Source: JAVWGW01 sp036655915
GTDB taxonomy: Bacteria; Actinomycetota; Coriobacteriia; Coriobacteriales; Eggerthellaceae
Assembly: GCA_036655915.1 (NCBI GenBank)
Contig: JAVVPE010000039.1
Span: 1-14,016 of the forward strand
Length of the DNA stretch: 14,016 nucleotides
Direction of reading: 5' to 3'
Of the stretch, positions 6,597 through 13,951 are shown piece by piece. The position numbers and the translations under genes are program-made. Position 1 is the stretch's first letter. Each line of letters starts with the position of its first letter. Under the pieces are notes generated by a model. That model searched no databases. It was not told where the DNA came from and saw only the letters and a list, made by a program, of their open reading frames with translations.

Positions 6597-7482
6597 ACGG
6601 AATGCACCCCCCCAACACCAACAGAACCGCCGAAGAAGCCGAAGCTAAAAACAGCGAATCGCAACGGTCGAGCAGGCCGCCATGGCCGGGCATGATGGTG
6701 CCCGAATCTTTGAAGCCGGAATTGCGCTTTATACGGCTTTCGGCCAAATCGCCCAAAACGCCCGCCAAGCCGCAGATAAGCCCGAACAAAAGCGCCTGCC
6801 ACCAGGTCATGACGATACCCGGGATAAAGGTCATGGCGTACCACATAAGCATCGAGCCCGCCAAGCCGGCGATGAAGCCTTCCCAACTTTTTTTAGGCGA
6901 CGTGCGCGGTGCCAACTTGTGGCGCCCCAATTTGCGCCCGACAAGATAGGCAAACGAATCGTTGGCCCACACGCTGAAAAACACCAGCAGCAGCAGCACG
7001 CCCCCCCACGGATCGGGCAGCGCTGTGCGCACCAGCATGCCGCCGGAAAGCAGCAGCCCGCAATAGGCCGCGCCAAAAAAGCTGACGCCCACATCGGATA
7101 TGCGCGCGCGCATCCAAAAAACGTACCACACCAGCAGCACCAGCAAAAACACCGCCGTTACCACCATCATGCCTGCCAGGCCCGCAAGCCACATGCTGAC
7201 CGGGTATAACGCCGCTGCAATAACCCCCAAAAACTCGTTGGGAAGCTTCGCATCTGATCGCAACATGTAGAAAAATTCGCTGGCCGAAATACCCGCCAAA
7301 ACAGCCAGCAGCAACACTGTGGTAAATTCGTTGGCCAAGATGCACACTAGCGAAATGGCCACGTAGGCAAATCCCGTGCGAAAGCGCACCTGCAAATCGG
7401 AGGCGTTGCGCAGCTTTTTGGGCGTTTTGGCAAGCGCTTTTTGCTTCAGAGTTTTTTTATCGGAAACTTCCTGCTTTTCCAT
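6586..7482 (-). CDS. cdsA: Phosphatidate cytidylyltransferase (CDP-diacylglycerol synthase)
   Basis: A polytopic membrane enzyme that makes CDP-diacylglycerol from phosphatidic acid and CTP, the branch point of phospholipid synthesis. The 298 residues have a basic N-terminal tail (about 1-35, rich in Lys), roughly eight hydrophobic segments, and the family signature near the C-terminus: SRIKRNSGFKDSG followed by MPGHGGLLDRCDS (249-276). WANDSFAYLVGRKLG (172-186) and SPKKSWEG (195-202) are further conserved CdsA blocks. Its ATG lies 3 nt after the uppS stop and its last 11 nt overlap dxr, so it sits firmly within the operon. The long lysine-rich leader before the first TM is somewhat unusual but not without precedent. 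Confidence 0.97.
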   Translation of the reverse strand: MEKQEVSDKKTLKQKALAKTPKKLRNASDLQVRFRTGFAYVAISLVCILANEFTTVLLLAVLAGISASEFFYMLRSDAKLPNEFLGVIAAALYPVSMWLAGLAGMMVVTAVFLLVLLVWYVFWMRARISDVGVSFFGAAYCGLLLSGGMLVRTALPDPWGGVLLLLVFFSVWANDSFAYLVGRKLGRHKLAPRTSPKKSWEGFIAGLAGSMLMWYAMTFIPGIVMTWWQALLFGLICGLAGVLGDLAESRIKRNSGFKDSGTIMPGHGGLLDRCDSLFLASASSAVLLVLGGCIPYVF

Positions 7483-7485
7483 AAA

Positions 7486-8262
7486 CTATACCGCCCCAAA
7501 GCGACGGTCGCGCGCCTGATAATCAAGCAGGGCCCGCAGCAGTTCGTAGCGGTCAAAATCGGGCCACAGCACCGGGGTGCAGTAAAATTCTGCGTAGGCC
7601 ACCTGCCACAGCAAGAAGTTGGAAATGCGCATTTCCCCGCTGGTGCGAATCATCAAATCGGGGTCGGGCAAAGTGGCAGTATACATATAATCAGAGAAGG
7701 ATTCTTCGGTCAACGCGGGCACCGGCGCGCCTGCCGCCTGCGCGCGCAAGGCGTCTTCGGTATAGTGGCGCACGGCATCGAGCACTTCAAAACGCCCGCC
7801 GTAGTTAACGGCAACAATCAGCGTCATGCCCGTGTTGTTCTTCGTTTTTTCCCACGCGGTCACAAAAGCCGCGCGCGTTTTTTTGGGCAGAGCCTCCAGG
7901 TGGCCGATGGCCTTGACGCGCACCTGCTTTGCGTGCAGTTCATCGACTTCGGCCAGCATGGTTTTGGCAAACAAATCCATCAAGCCCGTCACTTCTTCCT
8001 GCGGGCGCTTCCAGTTTTCAGAAGAAAACGAATAGATGGTAAGGTAGCGAATGCCTAGGTCAGATGCACACCGAATACTTTCACGCACCGCTGCGATGCC
8101 CGCATTATGCCCTTCGAGGCGATTTTTTCCCCGCTGCTTTGCCCAGCGACCGTTGCCATCCATAATGATGGCTACGTGCGCCGGAATGCGGCCAGCAACA
8201 AGCGCGGCAGGATCAAGACCTGCCGGCGGATGCGGAAATATTTCAGACAAGGATACCTTCAC
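7486..8262 (-). CDS. uppS: Undecaprenyl diphosphate synthase (cis-prenyltransferase)
   Basis: Condenses isopentenyl diphosphate onto farnesyl diphosphate to make the C55 lipid carrier for peptidoglycan and other cell-wall polymers. The 258 residues include HVAIIMDGNGRWA (29-41, catalytic Asp35), GHNAG (51-55), YSFSSENWKRP (77-87), VNYGGR (152-157) and DPDLMIRTSGEMRISNFLLW (200-219) with AYAE (222-225). The longest reading starts at a GTG at 8262 with only weak complementarity upstream. A TTG four codons on, at 8250, is preceded by AAGG at good spacing and would shorten the protein by four residues, so the exact start is open. It is 30 nt downstream of frr. It uses the isoprenoid units that dxr and ispG in the same row help to make. 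Confidence 0.96.
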   Translation of the reverse strand: MKVSLSEIFPHPPAGLDPAALVAGRIPAHVAIIMDGNGRWAKQRGKNRLEGHNAGIAAVRESIRCASDLGIRYLTIYSFSSENWKRPQEEVTGLMDLFAKTMLAEVDELHAKQVRVKAIGHLEALPKKTRAAFVTAWEKTKNNTGMTLIVAVNYGGRFEVLDAVRHYTEDALRAQAAGAPVPALTEESFSDYMYTATLPDPDLMIRTSGEMRISNFLLWQVAYAEFYCTPVLWPDFDRYELLRALLDYQARDRRFGAV

Positions 8263-8292
8263 TACATCTCAAATCACTCGGTGCTTGGGAAG

Positions 8293-8850
8293 CTAGATTT
8301 CCATGACCTCGGCTTCTTTTTTCTTGAACAGTTCTTCCACGCGCGCCACAAACGCATCGGTCAGTTTTTGAATTTCCGTTTCGGTGCGACGCTGATCATC
8401 TTCGGAAAGGCCTTCGTCTTTCACTGCGCGATCAACGGCATTGTTGGCGTCGCGGCGGGCATTGCGCACGGCCACACGCGCTTCTTCGGTGTACGCCTTG
8501 CACTGCTTCACCAGTTCACGGCGGCGTTCTTCGGTAAGTGAAGGAAAGGGCAGGCGGATGATGGACCCGTCGTTGGAAGGGGTCACGCCCAGATCGCTTT
8601 GCATGATGGCGTGTTCGATGGTGGAAAGGCAGCTTTTATCCCAGGGTTCGATGATAAGCATGTGGGCATCGGGGGTTTTTACCGCAGCCATCTGGTTGAT
8701 GGGCGTGGGCACGCCGTAATAATCAACCTTGATGCGATCGAGAATCATAGTGTTGGCACGCCCCGTGCGCACCGATGCGAAGCTTTCACCCAAACCGTGA
8801 ATCGCTTTTTCCATATGCTCTTCGGCTGCCAGCATGATTTCGTCTACCAT
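8293..8850 (-). CDS. frr: Ribosome recycling factor
   Basis: With EF-G it splits post-termination ribosomes so they can start again. The 185 residues have the usual family length. The N-terminal helix (VDEIMLAAEEHMEKAI) leads to the conserved SVRTGRANTMILDRIKVDYY block, then IEPWDKS, IRLPFPSLTEERR, and the C-terminal long-helix stretch rich in Arg, Glu and Lys. Two adjacent ATG codons exist (8853 and 8850). AAAGGA lies 2 nt before the first and 5 nt before the second, so I chose 8850. It is separated from pyrH by about 95 nt that carry a promoter-like motif, so frr may be transcribed both from upstream and from its own promoter. Confidence 0.97.
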   Translation of the reverse strand: MVDEIMLAAEEHMEKAIHGLGESFASVRTGRANTMILDRIKVDYYGVPTPINQMAAVKTPDAHMLIIEPWDKSCLSTIEHAIMQSDLGVTPSNDGSIIRLPFPSLTEERRRELVKQCKAYTEEARVAVRNARRDANNAVDRAVKDEGLSEDDQRRTETEIQKLTDAFVARVEELFKKKEAEVMEI

Positions 8851-8914
8851 CATAATCCTTTCAAAGCCTGCCTACTCATTGTTTCTGCTTGATTCTTCAA
8901 GAGTTAATTCACGT

Positions 8915-8926
8915 AAACCTTAGCAC
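8915..8926 (-). promoter_or_regulatory. Possible extended -10 promoter before frr
   Basis: The minus strand reads GTGCTAAGGTTT here; TAAGGT (8922-8917) could be a -10 hexamer. The same 12-mer with one change (GTGCTAAAGTTT) lies upstream of htrA at an equivalent place, which supports a shared promoter element. No good -35 hexamer is seen at 16-18 nt, so recognition would depend on the -10 region or on another factor. The leader to ATG 8850 would be about 60 nt. Confidence 0.35.
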
Positions 8927-8945
8927 ATTTTTGCCCAGAGAACTG

Positions 8946-9662
8946 CTACTTTACGGTGGTGCCAACATTTTCGCCGCGCAGGACGCGTGAAATATTGCCG
9001 GGCACCGTCAAGTCAAATACCAGCATGGGCAGGTGGTTGTCCATGCACAGCGATGTGGCCGTGGAATCCATCACGTGCAATTCGCGGGAAAGCACCTCCA
9101 TATAGCTGATTTCGTCGTACTTTTTGGCCCGGGGGTTAAGTTTGGGGTCGCTGTCGTAAACGCCATCCACCTTCGTGGCCTTCATCAGGCATTCCGCGTC
9201 TATTTCACACGCGCGCAGCGCCGCGGTGGTATCGGTGGTGAAATAGGGATTGCCCGTGCCCGCCGCAAAGATGACGACGATGCCCTTTTCCAAGTGGCGC
9301 ACCGCGCGACGGCGGATGTAGGGTTCGGCCACCTGACGCATTTCGATGGCACTCATGACGCGGGTGACAATGTCATGGCGTTCAAAGGCATCTTGCAGCG
9401 CCAGCGCATTCATGCAGGTGGCCAACATGCCGATGTAATCTGCCTGGGCGCGATCCATGCCTTCGGCCGATCCAGCCATGCCGCGAAATATGTTGCCGCC
9501 GCCCACGGTAATAGCCAGTTCAACACCATCTTGCACGATGTCTTTGATCTGCAAGGCCAAATCTTCAACAACCTTGGGGTCGATGCCGTAACCGGTATCC
9601 CCCATCAGGGCTTCGCCGGAAAGCTTCAGTAAAACGCGCTTGTATTTATAGTCGTGGCTCAT
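8946..9662 (-). CDS. pyrH: Uridylate (UMP) kinase
   Basis: Phosphorylates UMP to UDP, an essential step of pyrimidine nucleotide synthesis; bacterial forms are hexamers of the amino-acid-kinase fold. The protein has 238 residues from ATG 9662, which has AAAGG 7 nt upstream. The open frame runs on to 9719, through a terminator, so the longer start is rejected. Motifs are RVLLKLSGEALMG (9-21), VGGGNIFRG (53-61), MDRAQADYIGMLATCMNALALQ region (69-90), AAGTGNPYFTTDT (133-145), KATKVDGVYDSDPK (161-174) and the C-terminal MDSTATSLCMDN with FDLTVPGNI. In many bacteria rpsB and tsf precede pyrH; here an HtrA gene with its own terminator lies upstream instead. A weak -10-like TAAGAT at 9699-9694 could start its transcription. 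Confidence 0.97.
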   Translation of the reverse strand: MSHDYKYKRVLLKLSGEALMGDTGYGIDPKVVEDLALQIKDIVQDGVELAITVGGGNIFRGMAGSAEGMDRAQADYIGMLATCMNALALQDAFERHDIVTRVMSAIEMRQVAEPYIRRRAVRHLEKGIVVIFAAGTGNPYFTTDTTAALRACEIDAECLMKATKVDGVYDSDPKLNPRAKKYDEISYMEVLSRELHVMDSTATSLCMDNHLPMLVFDLTVPGNISRVLRGENVGTTVK

Positions 9663-9703
9663 GCGGGTACCTTTCACCTTGGTGATTTTTTCCATCTTAC
9701 CCG

Positions 9704-9739
9704 AAAAGAAAACGGCCACACCTGTTGGCGTAGCCGTTT
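9704..9739 (-). terminator. Rho-independent terminator after htrA
   Basis: On the minus strand a 13-bp stem (arms 9739-9727 and 9722-9710) closes an AACA loop and is followed by TTTTCTTTT-type sequence running to 9704. Two of the pairs are G-U only in minus-strand RNA, which fixes the direction. It would end the htrA transcript about 70 nt after its stop and separate it from pyrH. Confidence 0.85.
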
Positions 9740-9810
9740 CCCGGTCATTTCACCGAATGAGCAGAGTGACCCCTGCACACCGGTGGGAAGCTTGGCATTG
9801 CTGACTCGCG

Positions 9811-11223
9811 CTACTTGCCCTTGTTGCCCGAGCTTGAACCGGTTGATGCACTGTTGGCATCGGATCCCATCGTCACTTCCATCGTCTTGCTTTCTCCGTC
9901 GCGGTTCACTTCAAGGGTGGCCTTGTCGCCCGGGTTGATGGCGCGGATGGCCAAGATTAGTTCATCTGCAGAAGTGATCGGCGTGGCGTTGAACTTGGTG
10001 ATGATGTCGCCTTCCTGCAAGCCCGCTTTAGCAGCTGCCGAATCGGCGGCAACGTTGCTGATGTAGGCTCCTGCGTTTACGGGGAAGCCATAGCGCTTCG
10101 CGGTTGCGGCATCCACCGTGGCTGTTGACACACCCAGTTGTGCGTGGGTGGGCGTTTTGCCGTCGATAATCTGCTGAGCCAAGCCCATCGCGTAATCGAC
10201 AGGGATAGCGAAACCGACGCCCGAGTACGTACCCGAGTATGACGTTACCATGGTGTTGATGCCGATGAGTTTGCCGTCTTTATCAACAAGCGCACCACCC
10301 GAGTTACCAGGATTGATGGCTGCGTCGGTCTGAATCATGTTCGTGTAAAACGAAGTGCCCGATTGACCATCCAAGGTGGCCGAGCGGCTGGTTGCAGAAA
10401 CGATGCCGGTGGCAACGGATTGCTCCAAGCCAAACGGGCTGCCTAGCGTCATAACCCATTCGCCTACCGTCAAATCAGACGAGGTGCCGATTTCAACAGC
10501 GGTCAAATCTTTGGCATCAATCTTGAGCACGGCCACGTCGCTTGACGCGTCGGCGCCTACAATTTTAGCTTCGTATTCCTGGCCCTGTGCCGTAACAGTA
10601 AGCCTGTCGGACCCTTCAATAACATGGTTATTGGTAAGGATGTAGCCATCTTTAGAAATGACCACGCCACTGCCAAGCCCTGCCTGCGTCGATTCTGTTG
10701 CCGCACCATTGGCGGTCGGCCCAAACATGCCTTGCGCGCTCTGGTTTACATAGACATCGATGGCGACAACGGAAGGAAGCGCTTTTGCCGCAACGGTTTC
10801 AGCCAAATCGGCGTCTTCGTTGGTTACGTTGATGGTCGAAGTTTCCGAACCGCCCAGCGTTGTGGACGCCCCGGGGCCTGAGCTCATAGTGGCCGTATAG
10901 ATGCCGAAGCCTCCCAGGCCGATGATAACGGCGAGCGCGGCACCCGCGAAAGCAAGCAGAAAAGTTTTTGCGCCACCAGGTGCCTTTGCGGCCTTACTTG
11001 CCATCGGGGGAGTGATGGGCGAAGTGGCTGATGGTACATATCCTCCTGCATGCTGGGCGGGATGCCCGCTCGTCGTTTGGTTATAGATAGGCTTGGGCGT
11101 GTGGGGCACCTGGGACGCGGGTACCTGCACGGGCTGCTGAGCGCTATCGGATGCATTTGCCCCTGCGGGGGGCACGGGATTGGCTGATCGGGGGTTGTTG
11201 GGATTGCTGGAGTTGTTTTCCAT
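9811..11223 (-). CDS. htrA: Membrane-anchored HtrA/DegP-type serine protease with PDZ domain
   Basis: An envelope quality-control protease of the trypsin-like S1C family. The 470 residues (ATG 11223, AGGAG 10 nt upstream) comprise a Pro/Asn/Gln/Ala-rich cytosolic N-terminus (1-85), one TM segment (about 87-110), an extracytoplasmic linker, the protease domain (about 140-350) and one PDZ domain (about 360-450) that includes KAGLQEGDIITKFN. The catalytic triad is His200 (LTNNHVIEG), Asp229 (SSDVAVLKI) and Ser308 (NPGNSGGAL). The tail is Ser/Gly-rich. The frame extends to 11304, but that leader lies across the probable promoter and is rejected. It is transcribed alone: a probable promoter upstream and a strong terminator downstream. 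Its topology is that of membrane-tethered HtrA proteins of Gram-positives; targets are unknown. Confidence 0.95.
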   Translation of the reverse strand: MENNSSNPNNPRSANPVPPAGANASDSAQQPVQVPASQVPHTPKPIYNQTTSGHPAQHAGGYVPSATSPITPPMASKAAKAPGGAKTFLLAFAGAALAVIIGLGGFGIYTATMSSGPGASTTLGGSETSTINVTNEDADLAETVAAKALPSVVAIDVYVNQSAQGMFGPTANGAATESTQAGLGSGVVISKDGYILTNNHVIEGSDRLTVTAQGQEYEAKIVGADASSDVAVLKIDAKDLTAVEIGTSSDLTVGEWVMTLGSPFGLEQSVATGIVSATSRSATLDGQSGTSFYTNMIQTDAAINPGNSGGALVDKDGKLIGINTMVTSYSGTYSGVGFAIPVDYAMGLAQQIIDGKTPTHAQLGVSTATVDAATAKRYGFPVNAGAYISNVAADSAAAKAGLQEGDIITKFNATPITSADELILAIRAINPGDKATLEVNRDGESKTMEVTMGSDANSASTGSSSGNKGK

Positions 11224-11273
11224 ATCCTTCACTCTCCTGTCATATGAAGTGTGCGTATTTGTGTCTTGGCGAA

Positions 11274-11304
11274 ACTTTAGCACGCTGCGGCGGGGTGTAC
11301 GCAA
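11274..11304 (-). promoter_or_regulatory. Probable htrA promoter
   Basis: On the minus strand TTGCGT (11304-11299) and TAAAGT (11279-11274, preceded by TGC as an extended -10) are 19 nt apart, which is long. The -10 part belongs to the motif GTGCTAAAGTTT, which also occurs with one change before frr. The leader to ATG 11223 would be about 45 nt. Confidence 0.45.
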
Positions 11305-11347
11305 GCAGAAAACAAGCCGTCACCTGGCTGACACACAATTACACCAT

Positions 11348-11376
11348 TTGGAGTACACCGAATATGCGCGTATTAT
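11348..11376 (+). promoter_or_regulatory. Probable promoter of the aldehyde dehydrogenase gene
   Basis: TTGGAG (11348-11353) and TATTAT (11371-11376) are spaced by exactly 17 nt. The -10 matches the sigma-70/A consensus at five of six places, the -35 at three. Transcription would start near 11383, about 30 nt before the ATG at 11412. It diverges from the htrA promoter within the same 188-nt gap. Confidence 0.55.
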
Positions 11377-11411
11377 AGCGGCAGTAAAAATGATGCGCAA
11401 AGGAGCACACT

Positions 11412-12848
11412 ATGTCCCACTATGCGAAATCCGAAAGCGAAAGGGCGACGCCAAGCTACACCACACTCGATGATGTTGAAGCGGCAGCAACGCGCATGCG
11501 CGCCTACTTCGCCACAGGCGCCACCTTGCCCTTACAGCATCGCAAAGAGGCGCTGCGCAACTTGAAAGCGCACCTGAAGGCCAACGAAGAGCGCATTTTG
11601 GATGCCCTCCAGCTTGATTTGGGCAAAGCGCATTTTGAAGGATACGCCACCGAACTGGGGCTAGTCTACGACGAAATAAACCTGTGCCTGAAAAAGATGG
11701 ATACTTGGGCGCGCCCACAGCGCGTGCACACCCCCCTTATGCACTTCCCTTCCACTTCAAAGGTGTATGCCAGCCCCAACGGCGTTGTAGCGGTGCTTTC
11801 ACCGTGGAATTACCCCGTTCAGCTGGCGTTGGTGCCCCTGGTGGATGCCGTGGCCGCCGGCAACTGCGTGGCGCTGAAAGCTTCGCGCACCTCGGCTGCC
11901 TCAAGCGCGCTTTTGTGCGACATCATTGCAGCGGTGTTTCCCCCCGAATTTGTGTGCGCCTTCCCGGGTTCAGGGGAAATGAACGATTGGTTGCTTGAAG
12001 TGCGCTGGGATCACATCTGCTTCACCGGCAGCCCCGGCGTGGGTCGCAGCGTCATGGCGGCTGCCGCGCGTCACTTAACGCCCGTCACGCTAGAGCTGGG
12101 CGGAAAAAGCCCCTGCATCGTGGATAAAGCGGCCAATGTGCAACGCGCGGCACAGCGTATCGCCTGGGGCAAAGGCATCAACGCCGGGCAAACCTGCGTG
12201 GCGCCGGACTACTTTTTGGTGCACGAAGATGTGGCCGATAGCTTTGTGGATCAACTTGAAGCGTGCTTTCGGCAGTACTACGGCGAAGATGCCCTTGCCT
12301 GCGATGAATGGCCGCGCATCATTTCGCAGCGCCACTTCGATCGGCTGTGCGGCCTGATTGAAAACCGCAACCCCGCCGCAACCCTTGCCTTCGGCGGGCA
12401 AAGCGACGCGCGCACCTGCAAGATTGCGCCTACCTGCCTGCGCGGCATCACGCTAGAAGACCCCGTGATGAACGAAGAAATATTCGGGCCGCTTGTGCCC
12501 GTGATTAGCTACAAAACGCTTGATGAGGCGTTTGCCATCGTGCGCCATTTTGAAAAACCGCTGGCCGCCTACATTTTTTCCGAAGACAAAAGCGTGCAAC
12601 AGCGCCTTGTGCGCGAACTGGATTTTGGTGGTGCCACCATCAATGACGTCGTGATCCACATTGCCAACAACCACATGGGTTTTGGTGGTGTCGGCAATTC
12701 GGGCATGGGAGCTTACCACGGAAAAACCGGCTTCGACCGCTTCACCCACTATAAATCGACGCTTACAAAAGGTACCTGGCTTGAAGTGCCCGTGCGCAAT
12801 CCCCCTTTTGGTAATAAAATTAAACTGCTGCGGCGGCTTATGCGTTAG
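11412..12848 (+). CDS. NAD(P)-dependent aldehyde dehydrogenase, class 3-like
   Basis: Oxidises an aldehyde to the matching acid with NAD(P). The 478 residues match the ALDH3-like branch (YwdH/fatty- or aromatic-aldehyde type) in length and motifs. Landmarks are LSPWNYPVQLALVPLVDAVA (129-148), the cofactor region FTGSPGVGRSVM (204-215), the general base Glu228 in LELGGKSP, catalytic Cys262 in NAGQTCVAPDY, and EEIFGPLVPV (355-364). The C-terminal GKTGFDRFTHYKS (437-449) is typical of class 3 enzymes. No TM helix is evident, although the tail KIKLLRRLMR is basic. AAAGGAG lies 6 nt before the ATG. The natural substrate cannot be read from sequence. A GGDEF gene follows 87 nt downstream on the same strand and may share the transcript. 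Confidence 0.93.
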   Translation: MSHYAKSESERATPSYTTLDDVEAAATRMRAYFATGATLPLQHRKEALRNLKAHLKANEERILDALQLDLGKAHFEGYATELGLVYDEINLCLKKMDTWARPQRVHTPLMHFPSTSKVYASPNGVVAVLSPWNYPVQLALVPLVDAVAAGNCVALKASRTSAASSALLCDIIAAVFPPEFVCAFPGSGEMNDWLLEVRWDHICFTGSPGVGRSVMAAAARHLTPVTLELGGKSPCIVDKAANVQRAAQRIAWGKGINAGQTCVAPDYFLVHEDVADSFVDQLEACFRQYYGEDALACDEWPRIISQRHFDRLCGLIENRNPAATLAFGGQSDARTCKIAPTCLRGITLEDPVMNEEIFGPLVPVISYKTLDEAFAIVRHFEKPLAAYIFSEDKSVQQRLVRELDFGGATINDVVIHIANNHMGFGGVGNSGMGAYHGKTGFDRFTHYKSTLTKGTWLEVPVRNPPFGNKIKLLRRLMR

Positions 12849-12862
12849 AATAGATGCCCACC

Positions 12863-12912
12863 CCGATTGGTTCCGCTTGACTTACCCGTGCAAGCGTGGC
12901 ACCAATCATCGG
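12863..12912 (+). other. Two-part hairpin between aldehyde dehydrogenase and GGDEF genes
   Basis: Outer arms GATTGGT (12865-12871) and ACCAATC (12901-12907), or alternatively CCGAT with ATCGG plus TGGT with ACCA, enclose inner arms CGCTTG (12874-12879) and CAAGCG (12891-12896) with an 11-nt loop. No T-tract follows, so it is not a standard terminator. It ends 23 nt before the GGDEF start and could act on mRNA stability or on translation. No known riboswitch core was recognised. Confidence 0.45.
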
Positions 12913-12935
12913 CCTTCGATGCACGCAGTGAGGTG

Positions 12936-13802
12936 ATGGACATTTTCGCTATCGCAAACATGGATCCCCTTATAAAGCAACAGATGGAAGAACAGCCGCC
13001 GTTTAGCTATTATCGACTGGTTGATGCGGATACCTATGTTGTCTACGATTATCACGAAGGCCAGCTTACTTCGCTGCCCGAACACTGTTATGACACCTGG
13101 AATCGCACCACGCCCTGTCACAATTGTGTGTCACGCCTGGCCACCAAGCGCAACGCGCCGGTTATCAAGCTGGAAACTTTAGATGACACCATATTTTTGA
13201 TCGTTTCTTCGCCGGTGCAGGTAGAAGGGCGCACCTTTGCGCTTGAGCTTGCCCGAGAAGTTACCAACGATTTGCTTATCAACGATACGGCAAAACAGGA
13301 AAATATTGCCGTCACCGATTTGATCAAGAAGATCAACGATATGTCGATACGTGATTTTGCCACCGGCCTTTACAACAAGGCTTTTGCCGAAGAAGAACTT
13401 GAGCGCCTGGTGGGTGGCTGGTCTTGCGCAAACCCTTTAACCATCGCCGTTTGCGACATCGACAAGTTTAAAGATATTAACGACAACTACGGCCACATCG
13501 AAGGCGACAACGTTATTGCCCGCCTGGCTGAAATGCTCACCGAATGCGCCGAAGAAGGTAGTGGATGGGCGGCCCGATTGGGTGGCGACGAATTTATGCT
13601 GTGCTTCCCCGGCCAGGGAAAACAGGCGGCGGCAAAGATTATCGAAGAATTTCGTGACCGCTTCAACAGCGAAACCTTCGGCTGGAAAGGCCCGCGCTTC
13701 CACACATCAATTAGCGTCGGTATCGTAGCCTACGACCCAAAAATTGATGGCTGGCTCGAGTTTTTGGACCAAGCCGACCAGTACATGTATTCCAAGAAAT
13801 AA
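12936..13802 (+). CDS. Diguanylate cyclase with cysteine-bearing N-terminal sensor domain
   Basis: A predicted soluble enzyme that makes the second messenger c-di-GMP from two GTP. The C-terminal GGDEF domain (about 135-288) has an intact RLGGDEF signature (214-220), the metal/nucleotide stretch VCDIDKFKDINDNYGH (172-187), and RDFATGLYNKAF at its start. The I-site RxxD that would sit before the signature is replaced by EGSG, so product inhibition by the canonical site is not expected. The N-terminal domain (about 15-115) is PAS-like in pattern and carries Cys51, Cys61 and Cys64 (C-x9-C-x2-C), which could bind metal or sense redox state; that is an inference. No TM segment is seen. The frame opens at a TTG at 12867, but that part forms a hairpin, so ATG 12936 with GTGAGG just upstream is preferred; the site is close and ATG 12960 is possible. 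Confidence 0.85.
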   Translation: MDIFAIANMDPLIKQQMEEQPPFSYYRLVDADTYVVYDYHEGQLTSLPEHCYDTWNRTTPCHNCVSRLATKRNAPVIKLETLDDTIFLIVSSPVQVEGRTFALELAREVTNDLLINDTAKQENIAVTDLIKKINDMSIRDFATGLYNKAFAEEELERLVGGWSCANPLTIAVCDIDKFKDINDNYGHIEGDNVIARLAEMLTECAEEGSGWAARLGGDEFMLCFPGQGKQAAAKIIEEFRDRFNSETFGWKGPRFHTSISVGIVAYDPKIDGWLEFLDQADQYMYSKK

Positions 13803-13812
13803 AACCATTGAG

Positions 13813-13837
13813 GCAAAAGCCGCGGGCACGCTTTTGC
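13813..13837. repeat. Small inverted repeat after the GGDEF gene
   Basis: GCAAAAGC (13813-13820) and GCTTTTGC (13830-13837) form an 8-bp stem around 9 nt. On the minus strand a short T-run comes about 8 nt after the stem, too far for a clear intrinsic terminator; on the plus strand C-rich sequence follows. It may help end one of the two convergent transcripts. Confidence 0.35.
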
Positions 13838-13868
13838 GCCCCCGCCCCCGCTCACACCCGATACGCCC

Positions 13869-13899
13869 AAGTGCCCCCAGAACAATTCTGGGGGCACTT
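13869..13899. terminator. Strong hairpin between convergent genes, likely bidirectional transcription end
   Basis: The 14-nt arms 13869-13882 and 13886-13899 are perfectly complementary with a 3-nt loop (CAA). It lies between the plus-strand GGDEF gene and the minus-strand agmatine deiminase gene, which converge here. Neither side has a true T-tract, so the call rests on position and stem strength. Confidence 0.6.
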
Positions 13900-13951
13900 C
13901 TGAAGAGGGCGCTGGTGTAAGGTTATCGCTTGCTAGCGCTTGCCGATAAGA

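Noticed and set aside
7441..8058. Plus-strand frame opposite uppS (similar ones opposite dxr, pyrH and frr)
   Set aside because: Antisense shadows of well-identified genes with His/Gln/Arg-rich, non-protein-like composition.
9663..9719. N-terminal extension of pyrH
   Set aside because: The added residues cross the htrA terminator, and the ATG at 9662 has a good ribosome-binding site and fits the family length.
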